Source: Candidatus Venteria ishoeyi
GTDB lineage: Bacteria > Pseudomonadota > Gammaproteobacteria > Beggiatoales > Beggiatoaceae
DNA: 64,000 nucleotides
Assembly (NCBI RefSeq): GCF_030378065.1
Contig: NZ_JAUCGJ010000007.1
Location: 1 to 64,000 of the forward strand
Direction of reading: 5' to 3'
Below are positions 8,413 to 16,591 of this stretch, piece by piece; within the stretch, counting starts at the first letter, position 1, and each line of letters starts with the position of its first letter. Under the pieces are notes generated by a model, which saw only the letters and a list, made by a program, of their open reading frames with translations, did not search any database and was not told where the DNA came from. The position numbers and the translations under genes were made by a program.

Positions 8413-8691
8413 ATGATTAAATCATTTCGCTACAAGGGGCTTAAGAATTTTTACGAGACAGGCAGCACGTCAGGCATACAGGCTAACCATGCCAGTCATC
8501 TTCGTATGCAACTTATTGCTTTTGAGACTGCGCAAGTAATTGAAGACATGAATATCCCTGGCTTTCGCTTACATTTATTGAAAGGGCAACTCAGAAACTG
8601 CTGGTCTATTTCTGTTAGCAGTAATTGGCGACTTACATTTGAATTTTGTGAAGGCCATGTATACATTTTGGATTATGAGGATTATCACTGA
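8413..8691 (+). CDS. higB: HigB-type RelE-family toxin
   Basis: A 92-residue protein of the RelE/HigB superfamily (plasmid maintenance killer type), a ribosome-dependent mRNA endonuclease held in check by HigA. The family pattern is visible: MIKSFRYKGLKNFYETGS at the start, the mid-region FRLHLLKGQLRNCWSISVS, then NWRLTFEFCEGHVYILDYED at the end, where a basic and aromatic pocket normally sits. The toxin precedes the antitoxin, as in higBA and unlike relBE. Its TGA overlaps the antitoxin ATG by one base (TGATG), so expression is coupled. The pair lies in an accessory pocket with a decayed integrase and flanking repeats. Confidence 0.88.
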   Translation: MIKSFRYKGLKNFYETGSTSGIQANHASHLRMQLIAFETAQVIEDMNIPGFRLHLLKGQLRNCWSISVSSNWRLTFEFCEGHVYILDYEDYH

Positions 8692-8984
8692 TGACTATGC
8701 ATAATCCACCCCATCCAGGTGAGTTTATCCGGGTCGTTTACCTGGAACCGTTTAATATCAGTGCGCGTGTTGTGGCTAAAAACCTTGATGTCTCGGCATC
8801 AACTTTTAACCGTGTAATTTCCGGTAAAAGTGGCATTAGTCCTGAAATGGCGTTACGCCTGTCAAAAGCCTTGGGGCGTTCTCCAGAAAGTTGGCTAACA
8901 ATGCAGGATCATTACAACCTCTGGCAAGCAAAACAAAACACGAATCTTGATAATGTTCATCATATGGAGTTTGTCAGCACATAA
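8691..8984 (+). CDS. higA: HigA-type antitoxin (XRE HTH)
   Basis: A 97-residue XRE-family helix-turn-helix protein that neutralises HigB and should autorepress the operon. The HigA signature is clear: HPGEFIRVVYLEPFNIS, then ARVVAKNLDVSASTFNRVIS with the recognition helix, GKSGISPEMALRLSKALGRS and PESWLTMQDHYNLWQA. Length and order are normal for the family. The reading frame is intact, so the module is probably active. Confidence 0.9.
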   Translation: MTMHNPPHPGEFIRVVYLEPFNISARVVAKNLDVSASTFNRVISGKSGISPEMALRLSKALGRSPESWLTMQDHYNLWQAKQNTNLDNVHHMEFVST

Positions 8985-9008
8985 TTTGGCGCTTAAGGCA
9001 ACTTGTAA

Positions 9009-9062
9009 GGTGGATAAGTGATAGCACCTATGCATCCTGCCGCGCTTATAGGTTCTCAGGTA
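9009..9062. repeat. REP-like repeat, right of higBA
   Basis: AGGTGGATAAGTGATAGCAC followed by ATGCATCCTGCCGCGCTTAT and TCTCAGGTA, related to 8311-8363. Together with the palindrome at 9071 it fills the gap after higA. From 9105 to 9300 the sequence is AT-rich and probably holds the carB promoter and leader; I see no further gene there. Confidence 0.5.
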
Positions 9063-9070
9063 AATGCTTT

Positions 9071-9101
9071 ACGGATAACACCCTTCGGAGGGGTGTTATC
9101 C
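9071..9101. repeat. GGATAACACCC palindrome, copy 1
   Basis: GGATAACACCC and GGGTGTTATCC pair as an 11-bp stem around TTCGGAG. The same stem recurs at 39070-39104. It may act as a terminator or mRNA-stabilising hairpin, but it lacks a T tract. Confidence 0.6.
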
Positions 9102-9305
9102 ATTGACTTTCCCGGCACTTAATTAAATGATAAAAACAGGTGTTTTTGTGTTTAAATTAATCCTGAAAAATATTTACTTGCCCATTTTTTGTTATATTCC
9201 AAATGGAAAGTAACGGTAGTCGTTATTGAATTTTAGATATTGAAATCATACACTGCATACAACAACTGATTACACCGCTTAACTTTACTCATAACGAGCT
9301 TAAAC

Positions 9306-12300
9306 ATGCCTAAACGCACTGACATACACAGTATTTTAATTATTGGCGCTGGTCCGATCATTATTGGTCAAGCCTGTGAATTTGACTATTCCGGCGCGCA
9401 AGCCTGCAAAGCGTTGCGCGAGGAGGGTTATCGCGTCATTCTGGTGAACTCCAATCCCGCCACCATCATGACCGATCCCAATATGGCGGATGCGACCTAT
9501 ATTGAACCCATACATTGGGAAACTGTGGCGCGGATTATCGAAAAAGAAAAACCCGATGCCTTGTTACCGACAATGGGGGGGCAGACGGCGTTGAACTGCG
9601 CGCTGGATTTGGATCGCGAAGGGGTGCTGGCAGAGTTTGGCGTTTCCCTGATTGGTGCTTCCAAAGAAGCCATTGATAAGGCGGAAGATCGGGATAAGTT
9701 CCGCGTGGCAATGCGTAAAATTGGCCTGGATATGCCACGCTCTGCAATTGCGCACAGCATGGAAGAAGCCCAGCAGGTGCAGGCTGATATTGGCTTTCCT
9801 TCGATTATCCGGCCTTCGTTTACCATGGGCGGCAGTGGCGGTGGTATTGCTTATAACAAAGAAGAGTTTGCGCTGATTTGTGAGCGCGGCCTGGATGCCT
9901 CGCCCACCAACGAATTGCTGATTGAAGAATCCATTATCGGCTGGAAAGAGTATGAAATGGAAGTGGTGCGGGATCATGAAGATAACTGCATCATTATCTG
10001 TTCCATTGAAAATTTTGATGCAATGGGCGTGCATACTGGTGATTCCATCACGGTTGCGCCGATTCAGACGCTGACTGATAAAGAATACCAAATCATGCGT
10101 AATGCTTCGATTGCGGTGTTACGGGAAGTTGGCGTGGATACCGGTGGCTCGAATGTGCAGTTTGCGATTAATCCTGAAAACGGGCGCATGATCATTATTG
10201 AAATGAACCCCCGCGTTTCCCGCTCTTCGGCACTGGCTTCTAAAGCCACGGGTTTCCCGATTGCTAAAATTGCTGCCAAGCTGGCAGTGGGTTATACCCT
10301 GGATGAACTCGCCAATGAAATGACCGGCGGCGTGACTCCGGCTTCATTTGAGCCAACGCTGGATTATGTCGTCACCAAAATTCCGCGTTTCACTTTTGAG
10401 AAATTTCCCGGCGCTGATCCCACCTTAACCACGCAGATGAAATCTGTTGGCGAAGTAATGGCAATGGGGCGTACCTTCCAGGAATCGCTGCAAAAAGCGT
10501 TGCGTGGCCTGGAAACCGGTATTTATGGTTTATGCCCGATTCTCGATACTGAGGCGGAAGATGCCACGGATACATTGCGCAAAGCCTTGCGTATTCCCAG
10601 TGCCGAGCGTATTCGTTACATTGCTGAGGCTTTCCGTTTGGGTTGGGCGTTGGAAGAGGTGCAAAAAGAAACTGGCATCGATCCCTGGTTTTTATGTCAG
10701 ATTGCCAATTTGATGGATGAAGAAGCGGCGATTGCCATGGGGGGGGTAGCCAGTTTAGACAAAGATCGCATGTGGCAGTTAAAGCGTAAGGGCTTTTCTG
10801 ATAAACGCCTGTCAGCACTCTTAAATACTAAAGAGTCAGCAATTCGTCTGTTGCGCCAGCAATTGAATATTCGCCCGGTGTATAAACGGGTGGATTCCTG
10901 TGCTGCGGAATTTGCCGCCAGCACTGCCTATATGTATTCCACTTATGAGGAAGAATGCGAAGCCTCACCTTCTGAGCGTGAAAAAATTGTAGTTTTAGGG
11001 GGAGGCCCCAACCGGATCGGACAGGGTATTGAGTTTGATTATTGCTGCGTACAAGCGGCTTTATCCTTGCGCGATGATGGTTATGAAACCATTATGATCA
11101 ACTGTAACCCGGAAACGGTTTCAACGGATTATGATACTTCAGATCGTTTGTATTTTGAGCCACTGACCCTGGAAGATGTGCTGGAAATTATTGACCTGGA
11201 AAAACCCAAAGGCGTGATTGTGCAATACGGTGGGCAAACGCCACTGAAATTAGCACGGGATCTGGAAGCCGCTGGCGCGCCGATTATCGGTACTTCACCG
11301 GATTCCATTGATTTGGCGGAAGACCGTGAGCGTTTCCAGCAGCTTATTCAGGATTTGGGTATTAAACAACCCCCCAACCGCACCGCCCGCAACGAAGAAG
11401 AAGCACTGACCCTGGCGGCTGAAATCGGTTATCCCCTGGTGGTGCGTCCCTCTTATGTATTGGGTGGTCGGGCGATGGAAATCGTGCATTATGAGGAAGA
11501 CTTAGCACGTTATATGAGTGAAGCGGTTAATGTTTCCAATGAATCACCCGTATTGCTGGATCATTTCCTGGATGATGCCATTGAAGTGGATATAGACGCG
11601 ATTTGTGATGGTGAAAATTTCCTGATCGGCGGTATTATGGAGCATATTGAACAAGCTGGCATTCACTCTGGTGATTCCGCCTGTTCCCTGCCGCCTTACG
11701 GTTTATCACCCATGATTCAGGATCGGCTGCGTGATAAAATGCAGCGTCTGGCAAAAGCTTTGAATGTGGTGGGTTTGATGAATGCCCAGTTTGCCATCAA
11801 AGGCGAAACCATTTACATACTTGAAGTCAATCCCCGCGCTTCGCGTACCGTGCCGTTTGTGTCCAAGGCCACCGGCTTGTCATTGGCGCAGATTGCTGCG
11901 CGTTGCATGGCAGGTAAATCGCTGGTTAAGCAGGGCATCACCAAAGAATGTATTCCCAGCTTTTATTCTGTCAAAGAAGCCGTATTTCCCTTTGTTAAAT
12001 TCCCCGGCGTTGACCCATTATTAGGGCCGGAAATGAAATCCACCGGGGAAGTGATGGGTATTGGGCGTAGTTTTGGCGAAGCCTTTTTGAAGGCGCAAAA
12101 AGCGGCGAATATGGCCTTGCCAAAAGCCGGACGCGCTTTTGTCAGCGTGCGTGACGAAGATAAAATGGGTGCTTGTGACGTTGCCAGAGAATTGGTTGAT
12201 TTGGGTTTTGATGTGGTTGCCACGCGCGGTACGGCAGTCGCGCTGGAAGAAGCAAAAATACCTTGTCAGCATGTGAATAAAGTGCATGAAGGCCGTCCAC

Positions 12301-12542
12301 ATATTGTCGATCAAATCAAAAATGGTGAAATTGCCTTTATTGTCAATACCACAGAAGACAAACACGCAATTGCAGATTCTGACACCATACGCACTAATGC
12401 TTTGCGAAATAAAGTCACCTACACCACCACCATTGCCGGTGCGCGCGCGACAGTGTTAGCCTTGCGCGCCATGCAAGAAGGTAAAACTATTAACTGTCTG
12501 CAAGACCTGCATCAAGAATTACATGGAGAAAATGGCGCATGA
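9306..12542 (+). CDS. carB: Carbamoyl-phosphate synthase large subunit
   Basis: The synthetase subunit makes carbamoyl phosphate from bicarbonate, ammonia (delivered by the CarA glutaminase) and two ATP, feeding arginine and pyrimidine synthesis. At 1078 residues it is full length. Both ATP-grasp halves are visible: the first with [20 protein letters not shown] and [15 protein letters not shown], the second with [20 protein letters not shown] and [14 protein letters not shown]. The C-terminal allosteric MGS-type domain begins near residue 935 ([16 protein letters not shown]). The usual upstream partner carA is not here; higBA and repeats occupy that place. The stop overlaps the greA start as ATGA. 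Confidence 0.97.
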   Translation: MPKRTDIHSILIIGAGPIIIGQACEFDYSGAQACKALREEGYRVILVNSNPATIMTDPNMADATYIEPIHWETVARIIEKEKPDALLPTMGGQTALNCALDLDREGVLAEFGVSLIGASKEAIDKAEDRDKFRVAMRKIGLDMPRSAIAHSMEEAQQVQADIGFPSIIRPSFTMGGSGGGIAYNKEEFALICERGLDASPTNELLIEESIIGWKEYEMEVVRDHEDNCIIICSIENFDAMGVHTGDSITVAPIQTLTDKEYQIMRNASIAVLREVGVDTGGSNVQFAINPENGRMIIIEMNPRVSRSSALASKATGFPIAKIAAKLAVGYTLDELANEMTGGVTPASFEPTLDYVVTKIPRFTFEKFPGADPTLTTQMKSVGEVMAMGRTFQESLQKALRGLETGIYGLCPILDTEAEDATDTLRKALRIPSAERIRYIAEAFRLGWALEEVQKETGIDPWFLCQIANLMDEEAAIAMGGVASLDKDRMWQLKRKGFSDKRLSALLNTKESAIRLLRQQLNIRPVYKRVDSCAAEFAASTAYMYSTYEEECEASPSEREKIVVLGGGPNRIGQGIEFDYCCVQAALSLRDDGYETIMINCNPETVSTDYDTSDRLYFEPLTLEDVLEIIDLEKPKGVIVQYGGQTPLKLARDLEAAGAPIIGTSPDSIDLAEDRERFQQLIQDLGIKQPPNRTARNEEEALTLAAEIGYPLVVRPSYVLGGRAMEIVHYEEDLARYMSEAVNVSNESPVLLDHFLDDAIEVDIDAICDGENFLIGGIMEHIEQAGIHSGDSACSLPPYGLSPMIQDRLRDKMQRLAKALNVVGLMNAQFAIKGETIYILEVNPRASRTVPFVSKATGLSLAQIAARCMAGKSLVKQGITKECIPSFYSVKEAVFPFVKFPGVDPLLGPEMKSTGEVMGIGRSFGEAFLKAQKAANMALPKAGRAFVSVRDEDKMGACDVARELVDLGFDVVATRGTAVALEEAKIPCQHVNKVHEGRPHIVDQIKNGEIAFIVNTTEDKHAIADSDTIRTNALRNKVTYTTTIAGARATVLALRAMQEGKTINCLQDLHQELHGENGA

Positions 12543-13015
12543 AAAAAGCACCAATGACTATCAGAGGCGCAGAAGCCCTGCGTGGTGAACTGCAAGAACT
12601 CAAAACTGTTTTACGCCCACAAATCACTGCGGCCATTGCCACGGCGCGTGAGCATGGTGATTTAAAGGAAAATGCAGAATATCACGCGGCGCGTGAGCAG
12701 CAGAGTTTTAATGAAGGCCGTATTGCTGAAATTGAACATAAACTGGCAATGGCGGAAGTTATTGATATCACCAAACTCAATGCCAATGGGCGTATTGTAT
12801 TTGGCGCAACGGTTGATCTGGCTGATGAAGACACTGAAGAAGAAGTGACTTATCAGATTGTTGGCGAAGATGAGGCAGACATCAAATTAAACCGTATTTC
12901 AATCGCCTCCCCGATTGCCAGGGCTTTAATTGGTAAGGAAGAAGGTGATGTTGCCGTGGTGCAGGCACCAAGTGGCAGTAAAGAATTTGAGATTCTGGAA
13001 ATCCGATATGTTTAA
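12539..13015 (+). CDS. greA: Transcription elongation factor GreA
   Basis: GreA enters the RNA polymerase secondary channel and stimulates cleavage of backtracked RNA. The 158 residues comprise an N-terminal antiparallel coiled coil, with the acidic tip in [20 protein letters not shown], and a C-terminal FKBP-like domain ([20 protein letters not shown]). Asp and Glu at the coil tip, needed for cleavage, are present. It overlaps carB by 4 bp, the carB-greA order known from Pseudomonas and relatives. Confidence 0.96.
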   Translation: MKKAPMTIRGAEALRGELQELKTVLRPQITAAIATAREHGDLKENAEYHAAREQQSFNEGRIAEIEHKLAMAEVIDITKLNANGRIVFGATVDLADEDTEEEVTYQIVGEDEADIKLNRISIASPIARALIGKEEGDVAVVQAPSGSKEFEILEIRYV

Positions 13016-13066
13016 TATGGCTGATTCTTACTTAATTATGGCGATTTTCAGAAGGAGAAAAGGGCA

Positions 13067-13396
13067 ATGAAAATTGGAAAAATTGAACACAAACGGCCCG
13101 CAACAGTCGAAGCTTATATTGATCTGATTGAGCAGGCTTTATTTGAAATTGCTGATACCCGTGAAGCCATTGAATTTGAAGCAGATAGCATGGGGCCGGC
13201 AATTGCGTTTATTACTAACCTGGAAACGAAAGTTAAAGCCATAAAACAATCAATGATTGATGGTACTTATCAGTTTGAAAATAAAGATTTACCCTTTATG
13301 GAAATTGTTAAGATGCAGACTTTACAAACCTTGCCATTTAAACGCTTATTAGAAGATATTAACTGGACTCACCGGGAAGGTCTGCAAATTGACTGA
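13067..13396 (+). CDS. Conserved hypothetical protein
   Basis: A 109-residue soluble, mainly helical protein with no signal peptide, membrane segment or motif that I recognise. It is acidic in the first half (EQALFEIADTREAIEFEADS) and ends INWTHREGLQID. A strong ribosome site (AGAAGGAG) lies about 10 bases before the ATG, so it is very likely expressed. Its 3' end overlaps the upstream region of the EVE-domain gene, and it lies 51 bases after greA, so it may belong to the same transcript. No function is proposed. Confidence 0.7.
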   Translation: MKIGKIEHKRPATVEAYIDLIEQALFEIADTREAIEFEADSMGPAIAFITNLETKVKAIKQSMIDGTYQFENKDLPFMEIVKMQTLQTLPFKRLLEDINWTHREGLQID

Positions 13397-13412
13397 ATTG
13401 CAGGTGACTGAT

Positions 13413-13883
13413 ATGCAGGCTGGCACGCAACGGCAATATTGGTTGATGAAATCAGAACCCAATGAATTCAGCATTCTTGACCTGGCCCGCAAAAAACGCG
13501 AACCCTGGGATGGGGTGCGCAATTATCAGGCGCGTAATATGATGCGTGATCAAATGCATATCGGTGATTTAATCTTTTTTTATCATTCCAATTGCAAGGT
13601 ACCGGGTATTGTCGGTGTCATGGAAGTGGTATCAGAAAGTTATCCTGACCCGACGGCCTTTGATCCCAACGATGGGCATTATGATCCAAAAAGTGATCCT
13701 GATAAACCGCGTTGGTATCTGGTGGATGTTGCTTATGTGGAAACCTTCACGGAAACCATTGCGTTACAGACGCTGAAAGCCTGCCCGGAACTTGAAAATA
13801 TGCCATTGCTGCGTCGTGGTAATCGTCTTTCCGTTATGCCTGTCAGTGAACAGGAATGGCAATTTATTCAATCTTTACGTTAG
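13413..13883 (+). CDS. EVE-domain protein
   Basis: A 156-residue EVE (PUA-like) protein of the thymocyte nuclear protein 1 type. EVE domains bind modified nucleobases in DNA or RNA, and the bacterial role is not settled. Diagnostic segments are YWLMKSEPNEFSILDLARK, WDGVRNYQARNMMRD, GDLIFFYHSNC, PGIVGVMEVV and PRWYLVDVAYVE; the aromatic residues form the base-binding pocket in known structures. In-frame TTG (13389) and GTG (13404) starts are possible; I chose the ATG because the family begins close to the YWLMKSEP motif. The TTG choice would overlap the preceding gene. Confidence 0.9.
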   Translation: MQAGTQRQYWLMKSEPNEFSILDLARKKREPWDGVRNYQARNMMRDQMHIGDLIFFYHSNCKVPGIVGVMEVVSESYPDPTAFDPNDGHYDPKSDPDKPRWYLVDVAYVETFTETIALQTLKACPELENMPLLRRGNRLSVMPVSEQEWQFIQSLR

Positions 13884-14000
13884 GCAATGCGGTAGGGTAA
13901 TAGCGTTTACAAGAAATAATCACGCTTGTTTTGGGAATGCTCCAAGGCTTTCCCGGACAGCTCCGGGAAATCTACTGTGTGTCATTTCCGAGGCAGCTTA

Positions 14001-14873
14001 TTAAGGTTCCCGCCCCCAATGCAACTTATCGCGCAGAGTTGAAAAATAATCGTAGCTGTCAGGATGAATTAAATAAATATGGCGTTTTTTGCGAACCACA
14101 ACGCGATCCCCTGGAAACAGACTTTGACTGGGAACAGCATCGCAGGTTAGTTGTGCTTCCACAGATTGATTGGCACAGACCTGGATTTCAATTTCACTGT
14201 CCCCCTGCACCACGATGGGAGGATTGCTTAAAGTATGCGGAAACATGGATAATAATAACAAGGCATCAACCGAAGGGTGCAGTACCGGGCCGCCACCGGA
14301 AAGATTATAGGCAGTGGAACCGGTGGGCGTGGCAATCAGTATGCCGTCACTGCGCTGTCCACCCAGCAATTTTCCATCTATACTGACGGTAAATGATAAC
14401 ATGTGTGCATTATTCCAGCGCTGAATCACCACGTCATTAAGCGCCCGACAAGTCCCCAGATGTTTATCTTTTCGATATACCTGAGTATCCAGTAAAAAGC
14501 GTTTTTCCTGGGAAAAGCGGCCTTCAAAAACCAAATCCAGGCAAGCGGATAATTGCTTGGGGTGTATATCGGTAAGAAAACCCAGGCGACCAAGATTAAT
14601 GCCCAGTAAACGCGCCTTATAAGAGGTCAGCATTCTTGCGGCATGTAACAGCGTACCATCGCCGCCAATGACAATAATGAGATCACTGCGCTTACCAAGC
14701 TCAATGCTGTCTACCACCGGTATTTCAGAGTCAGGCAAGGCTTCCAGGCTATTTTGATGTAGCATGGTATGTTTATTATGGTGTTTAAGATAAGCAATGA
14801 CTTTCCGCAAAGTGTGGCTGGCTTCTTTGCTGTGTCGTTTAGCAATCAGTCCGATATTTTGAAACAAAAGCAA
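14001..14873 (-). CDS. nadK: NAD kinase
   Basis: NadK phosphorylates NAD to NADP in the cytoplasm. Motifs: VIGGDGTLLHAARML with the GGDG nucleotide site, GINLGRLGFLTDI, CRALNDVVIQR and the glycine-rich ATPTGSTAYNLSGGGP. The frame extends upstream to an ATG at 14951 (316 residues), but homologous sequence begins at FQNIGLIAKRHS. An AAGGA lies just before in-frame TTG codons at 14873 and 14867, so I prefer a TTG start giving about 290 residues, the usual size. The alternative adds a 26-residue basic extension. The gene is divergent from hrcA. Confidence 0.93.
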   Translation of the reverse strand: MLLFQNIGLIAKRHSKEASHTLRKVIAYLKHHNKHTMLHQNSLEALPDSEIPVVDSIELGKRSDLIIVIGGDGTLLHAARMLTSYKARLLGINLGRLGFLTDIHPKQLSACLDLVFEGRFSQEKRFLLDTQVYRKDKHLGTCRALNDVVIQRWNNAHMLSFTVSIDGKLLGGQRSDGILIATPTGSTAYNLSGGGPVLHPSVDALLLLSMFPHTLSNPPIVVQGDSEIEIQVCANQSVEAQLTCDAVPSQSLFPGDRVVVRKKRHIYLIHPDSYDYFSTLRDKLHWGREP

Positions 14874-14978
14874 GGCTTCCTTTCGGTTTTTGTTTTTTAA
14901 ACTTTGGTGTTCTGTCTTGCCAAACCTTATGATTTGTACAAAAAATGGCAATTACGTAACATCCGTTAAATGTTGTCT

Positions 14979-14997
14979 ATAAAATTCTCGCTCCTAA
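14979..14997 (-). repeat. Family A repeat, solo end A8
   Basis: ATAAAATTCTCGCTCCTAA equals the terminal 19 bp or so of the family A element, with no other part nearby. It sits in the nadK-hrcA divergent intergenic region, where it may influence either promoter. Confidence 0.5.
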
Positions 14998-15050
14998 GGT
15001 ATCATAATAGATTCTACTGCGTATCACTTGTATTTTCATCAAACAAAGCA

Positions 15051-16112
15051 ATGACCAAACCATTAAAATCAGTTCCACTAAATGAACGCGCGCTGTCTTT
15101 GCTCAAGACGCTGGTTTCCCGTTATATCAAAGAGGGACAGCCGGTTGGATCGCGTACCTTATCGCGGGATTGTTCACTGGACTTAAGTCCGGCGACGATT
15201 CGTAATGTTATGGCGGATTTGGAAGACTTGGGGCTGATTATTTCGCCACACACTTCAGCAGGGCGCGTGCCAACTGTACAGGGTTATCGTCTGTTTGTAG
15301 ACAGCCTTATCCAGGTTCAACCAGTAGAAATTGAAGAGCGTTTACGCCTGCGTCAGCAACTTTTGGAGCCTACGGAATACAACAGTCAAAGCCTGCTGTC
15401 CCAGGCTTCTGCACTGCTGGCGGATACCACGCACCTGGCAGGGGTGGTGATGCTGCCGCGCCAGGAAGTACAAACGCTGCGTCATGTTGAATTTTTATCC
15501 CTCTCTGGCAAGCGCGTACTGGTGATTCTGGTGATTAATGAAACCAATGTACAAAACAGCATTATTCAAACCCAGCAAGATTTCAGCAGCAGTGAATTAC
15601 AACAAGCCGCCAATTATTTAAATGCCGCTTTTGCGGGCAAAGATATTAAAGCAGTGCGCAAAAATCTGTTAAAAGAGATGAAAGCCGCGCGCATTGATAT
15701 GAATAATCTGATGCAGACACTGGAAGAAGTGGCGACCAAGGCTTTTGAAGAACCCCTGACACCTGCTGCCAATACGGGTGATTACGTATTAGCCGGACAG
15801 ACTAATCTCATGGGCATGGCAGGCGCTGCTGATATGGATAAACTGCGCCATTTATTTGATGCGTTTAACCAGAAACAGGATATTCTGCATTTGCTTGATC
15901 AAGCCTTAAATAGTAACGGTGTACAGATTTTTATCGGGGAAGAATCCGGTTACGATATTCTTGATGAGTATAGCATCGTCACCTCGCCTTACCGGGTTGA
16001 TGGTCAAACCGTTGGCGTATTAGGTGTGATTGGGCCAACCCGCATGGCGTATGAGCGGGTGATCCCCATTGTCGATCTCACCGCGCAGTTACTCAGTTCG
16101 GCCTTGAAGTGA
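15051..16112 (+). CDS. hrcA: Heat-shock repressor HrcA
   Basis: HrcA represses chaperone operons by binding the CIRCE inverted repeat and needs GroEL to fold. The 353 residues begin with a winged HTH (LLKTLVSRYIKEGQPVGSRT, then LDLSPATIRNVMADLEDLGL and SPHTSAGRVPTVQGYR), followed by the GAF-like and insertion domains, ending in GVLGVIGPTRMAYERVIPIV. An in-frame ATG at 14970 would add 27 residues without family support, so I start at 15051. No grpE or dnaK follows, unlike many species, and I saw no CIRCE element upstream. It is the only heat-shock gene in view. Confidence 0.94.
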   Translation: MTKPLKSVPLNERALSLLKTLVSRYIKEGQPVGSRTLSRDCSLDLSPATIRNVMADLEDLGLIISPHTSAGRVPTVQGYRLFVDSLIQVQPVEIEERLRLRQQLLEPTEYNSQSLLSQASALLADTTHLAGVVMLPRQEVQTLRHVEFLSLSGKRVLVILVINETNVQNSIIQTQQDFSSSELQQAANYLNAAFAGKDIKAVRKNLLKEMKAARIDMNNLMQTLEEVATKAFEEPLTPAANTGDYVLAGQTNLMGMAGAADMDKLRHLFDAFNQKQDILHLLDQALNSNGVQIFIGEESGYDILDEYSIVTSPYRVDGQTVGVLGVIGPTRMAYERVIPIVDLTAQLLSSALK

Positions 16113-16136
16113 GCAATTGGGTTGGTATAAATTTTT

Positions 16137-16177
16137 TTCAGCCTCTGGCTGAATAATTAAAAATGCATAGCATTTTT
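16137..16177 (+). terminator. Two tandem hairpins after hrcA
   Basis: TTCAGCC-TCT-GGCTGAA (16137-16153) is followed by AAAAATGC-ATA-GCATTTTT (16159-16177). The second has an A tract and T tract on either arm, so it can serve as a terminator for hrcA. It lies 19 bases before the next start. Confidence 0.5.
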
Positions 16178-16195
16178 AAAGGATAGTTAAACATT

Positions 16196-16576
16196 ATGAA
16201 TCAGGAAAATAGTGCTAAAAATGTTGTTGTTCTGGGCGCTTCCCCCAAACCTGAACGTTATTCCAATCAGGCGGTTGTTGATTTGCTTAAATATGGACAT
16301 CAGGTTTTTCCGGTACATCCACTGGCAGAAGAAATTCACGGGCAGGCCTGTTATACCGCTTTGGATAAAATCGACCAGGCCGTAAATACCATCACTTTAT
16401 ATGTCGGTGCAGCGCGTTCTGACACGCTGGCAGAAAGTATTTTTGCCTTAAAGCCCAAACGCCTGATTATGAATCCCGGCGCGGAAAATGACAAACTGGA
16501 AGCCGAAGCAGAAAAGCGCGGGATTGAGGTTGTACGGGGCTGTACTTTGGTGATGTTGCGTACACAGCAGTTTTAA
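16196..16576 (+). CDS. CoA-binding protein (YccU-like)
   Basis: A 126-residue single Rossmann-fold CoA-binding protein (CoA_binding_2 type). Seen: VVVLGASPKPERYSNQAVVD with the nucleotide loop, GHQVFPVHPLAEEIHGQACY, LYVGAARSDTLAESIF, KRLIMNPGAENDKLEAEAEK and VRGCTLVMLRT. This small family resembles the CoA-binding domain of succinyl-CoA synthetase; its physiological role is not defined. It is cytoplasmic. It is convergent with the minus-strand solute-binding gene, whose stop lies 15 bases away. Confidence 0.88.
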   Translation: MNQENSAKNVVVLGASPKPERYSNQAVVDLLKYGHQVFPVHPLAEEIHGQACYTALDKIDQAVNTITLYVGAARSDTLAESIFALKPKRLIMNPGAENDKLEAEAEKRGIEVVRGCTLVMLRTQQF

Positions 16577-16591
16577 CGGTATGACTGCTTT

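Noticed and set aside
7837-9300. Complete genomic island with att sites
   Set aside because: I found no second copy of the tRNA-Val 3' end in the window, so the outer border cannot be set.
14970-15050. N-terminal extension of HrcA
   Set aside because: The extra 27 residues come partly from a family A end and are not part of HrcA.
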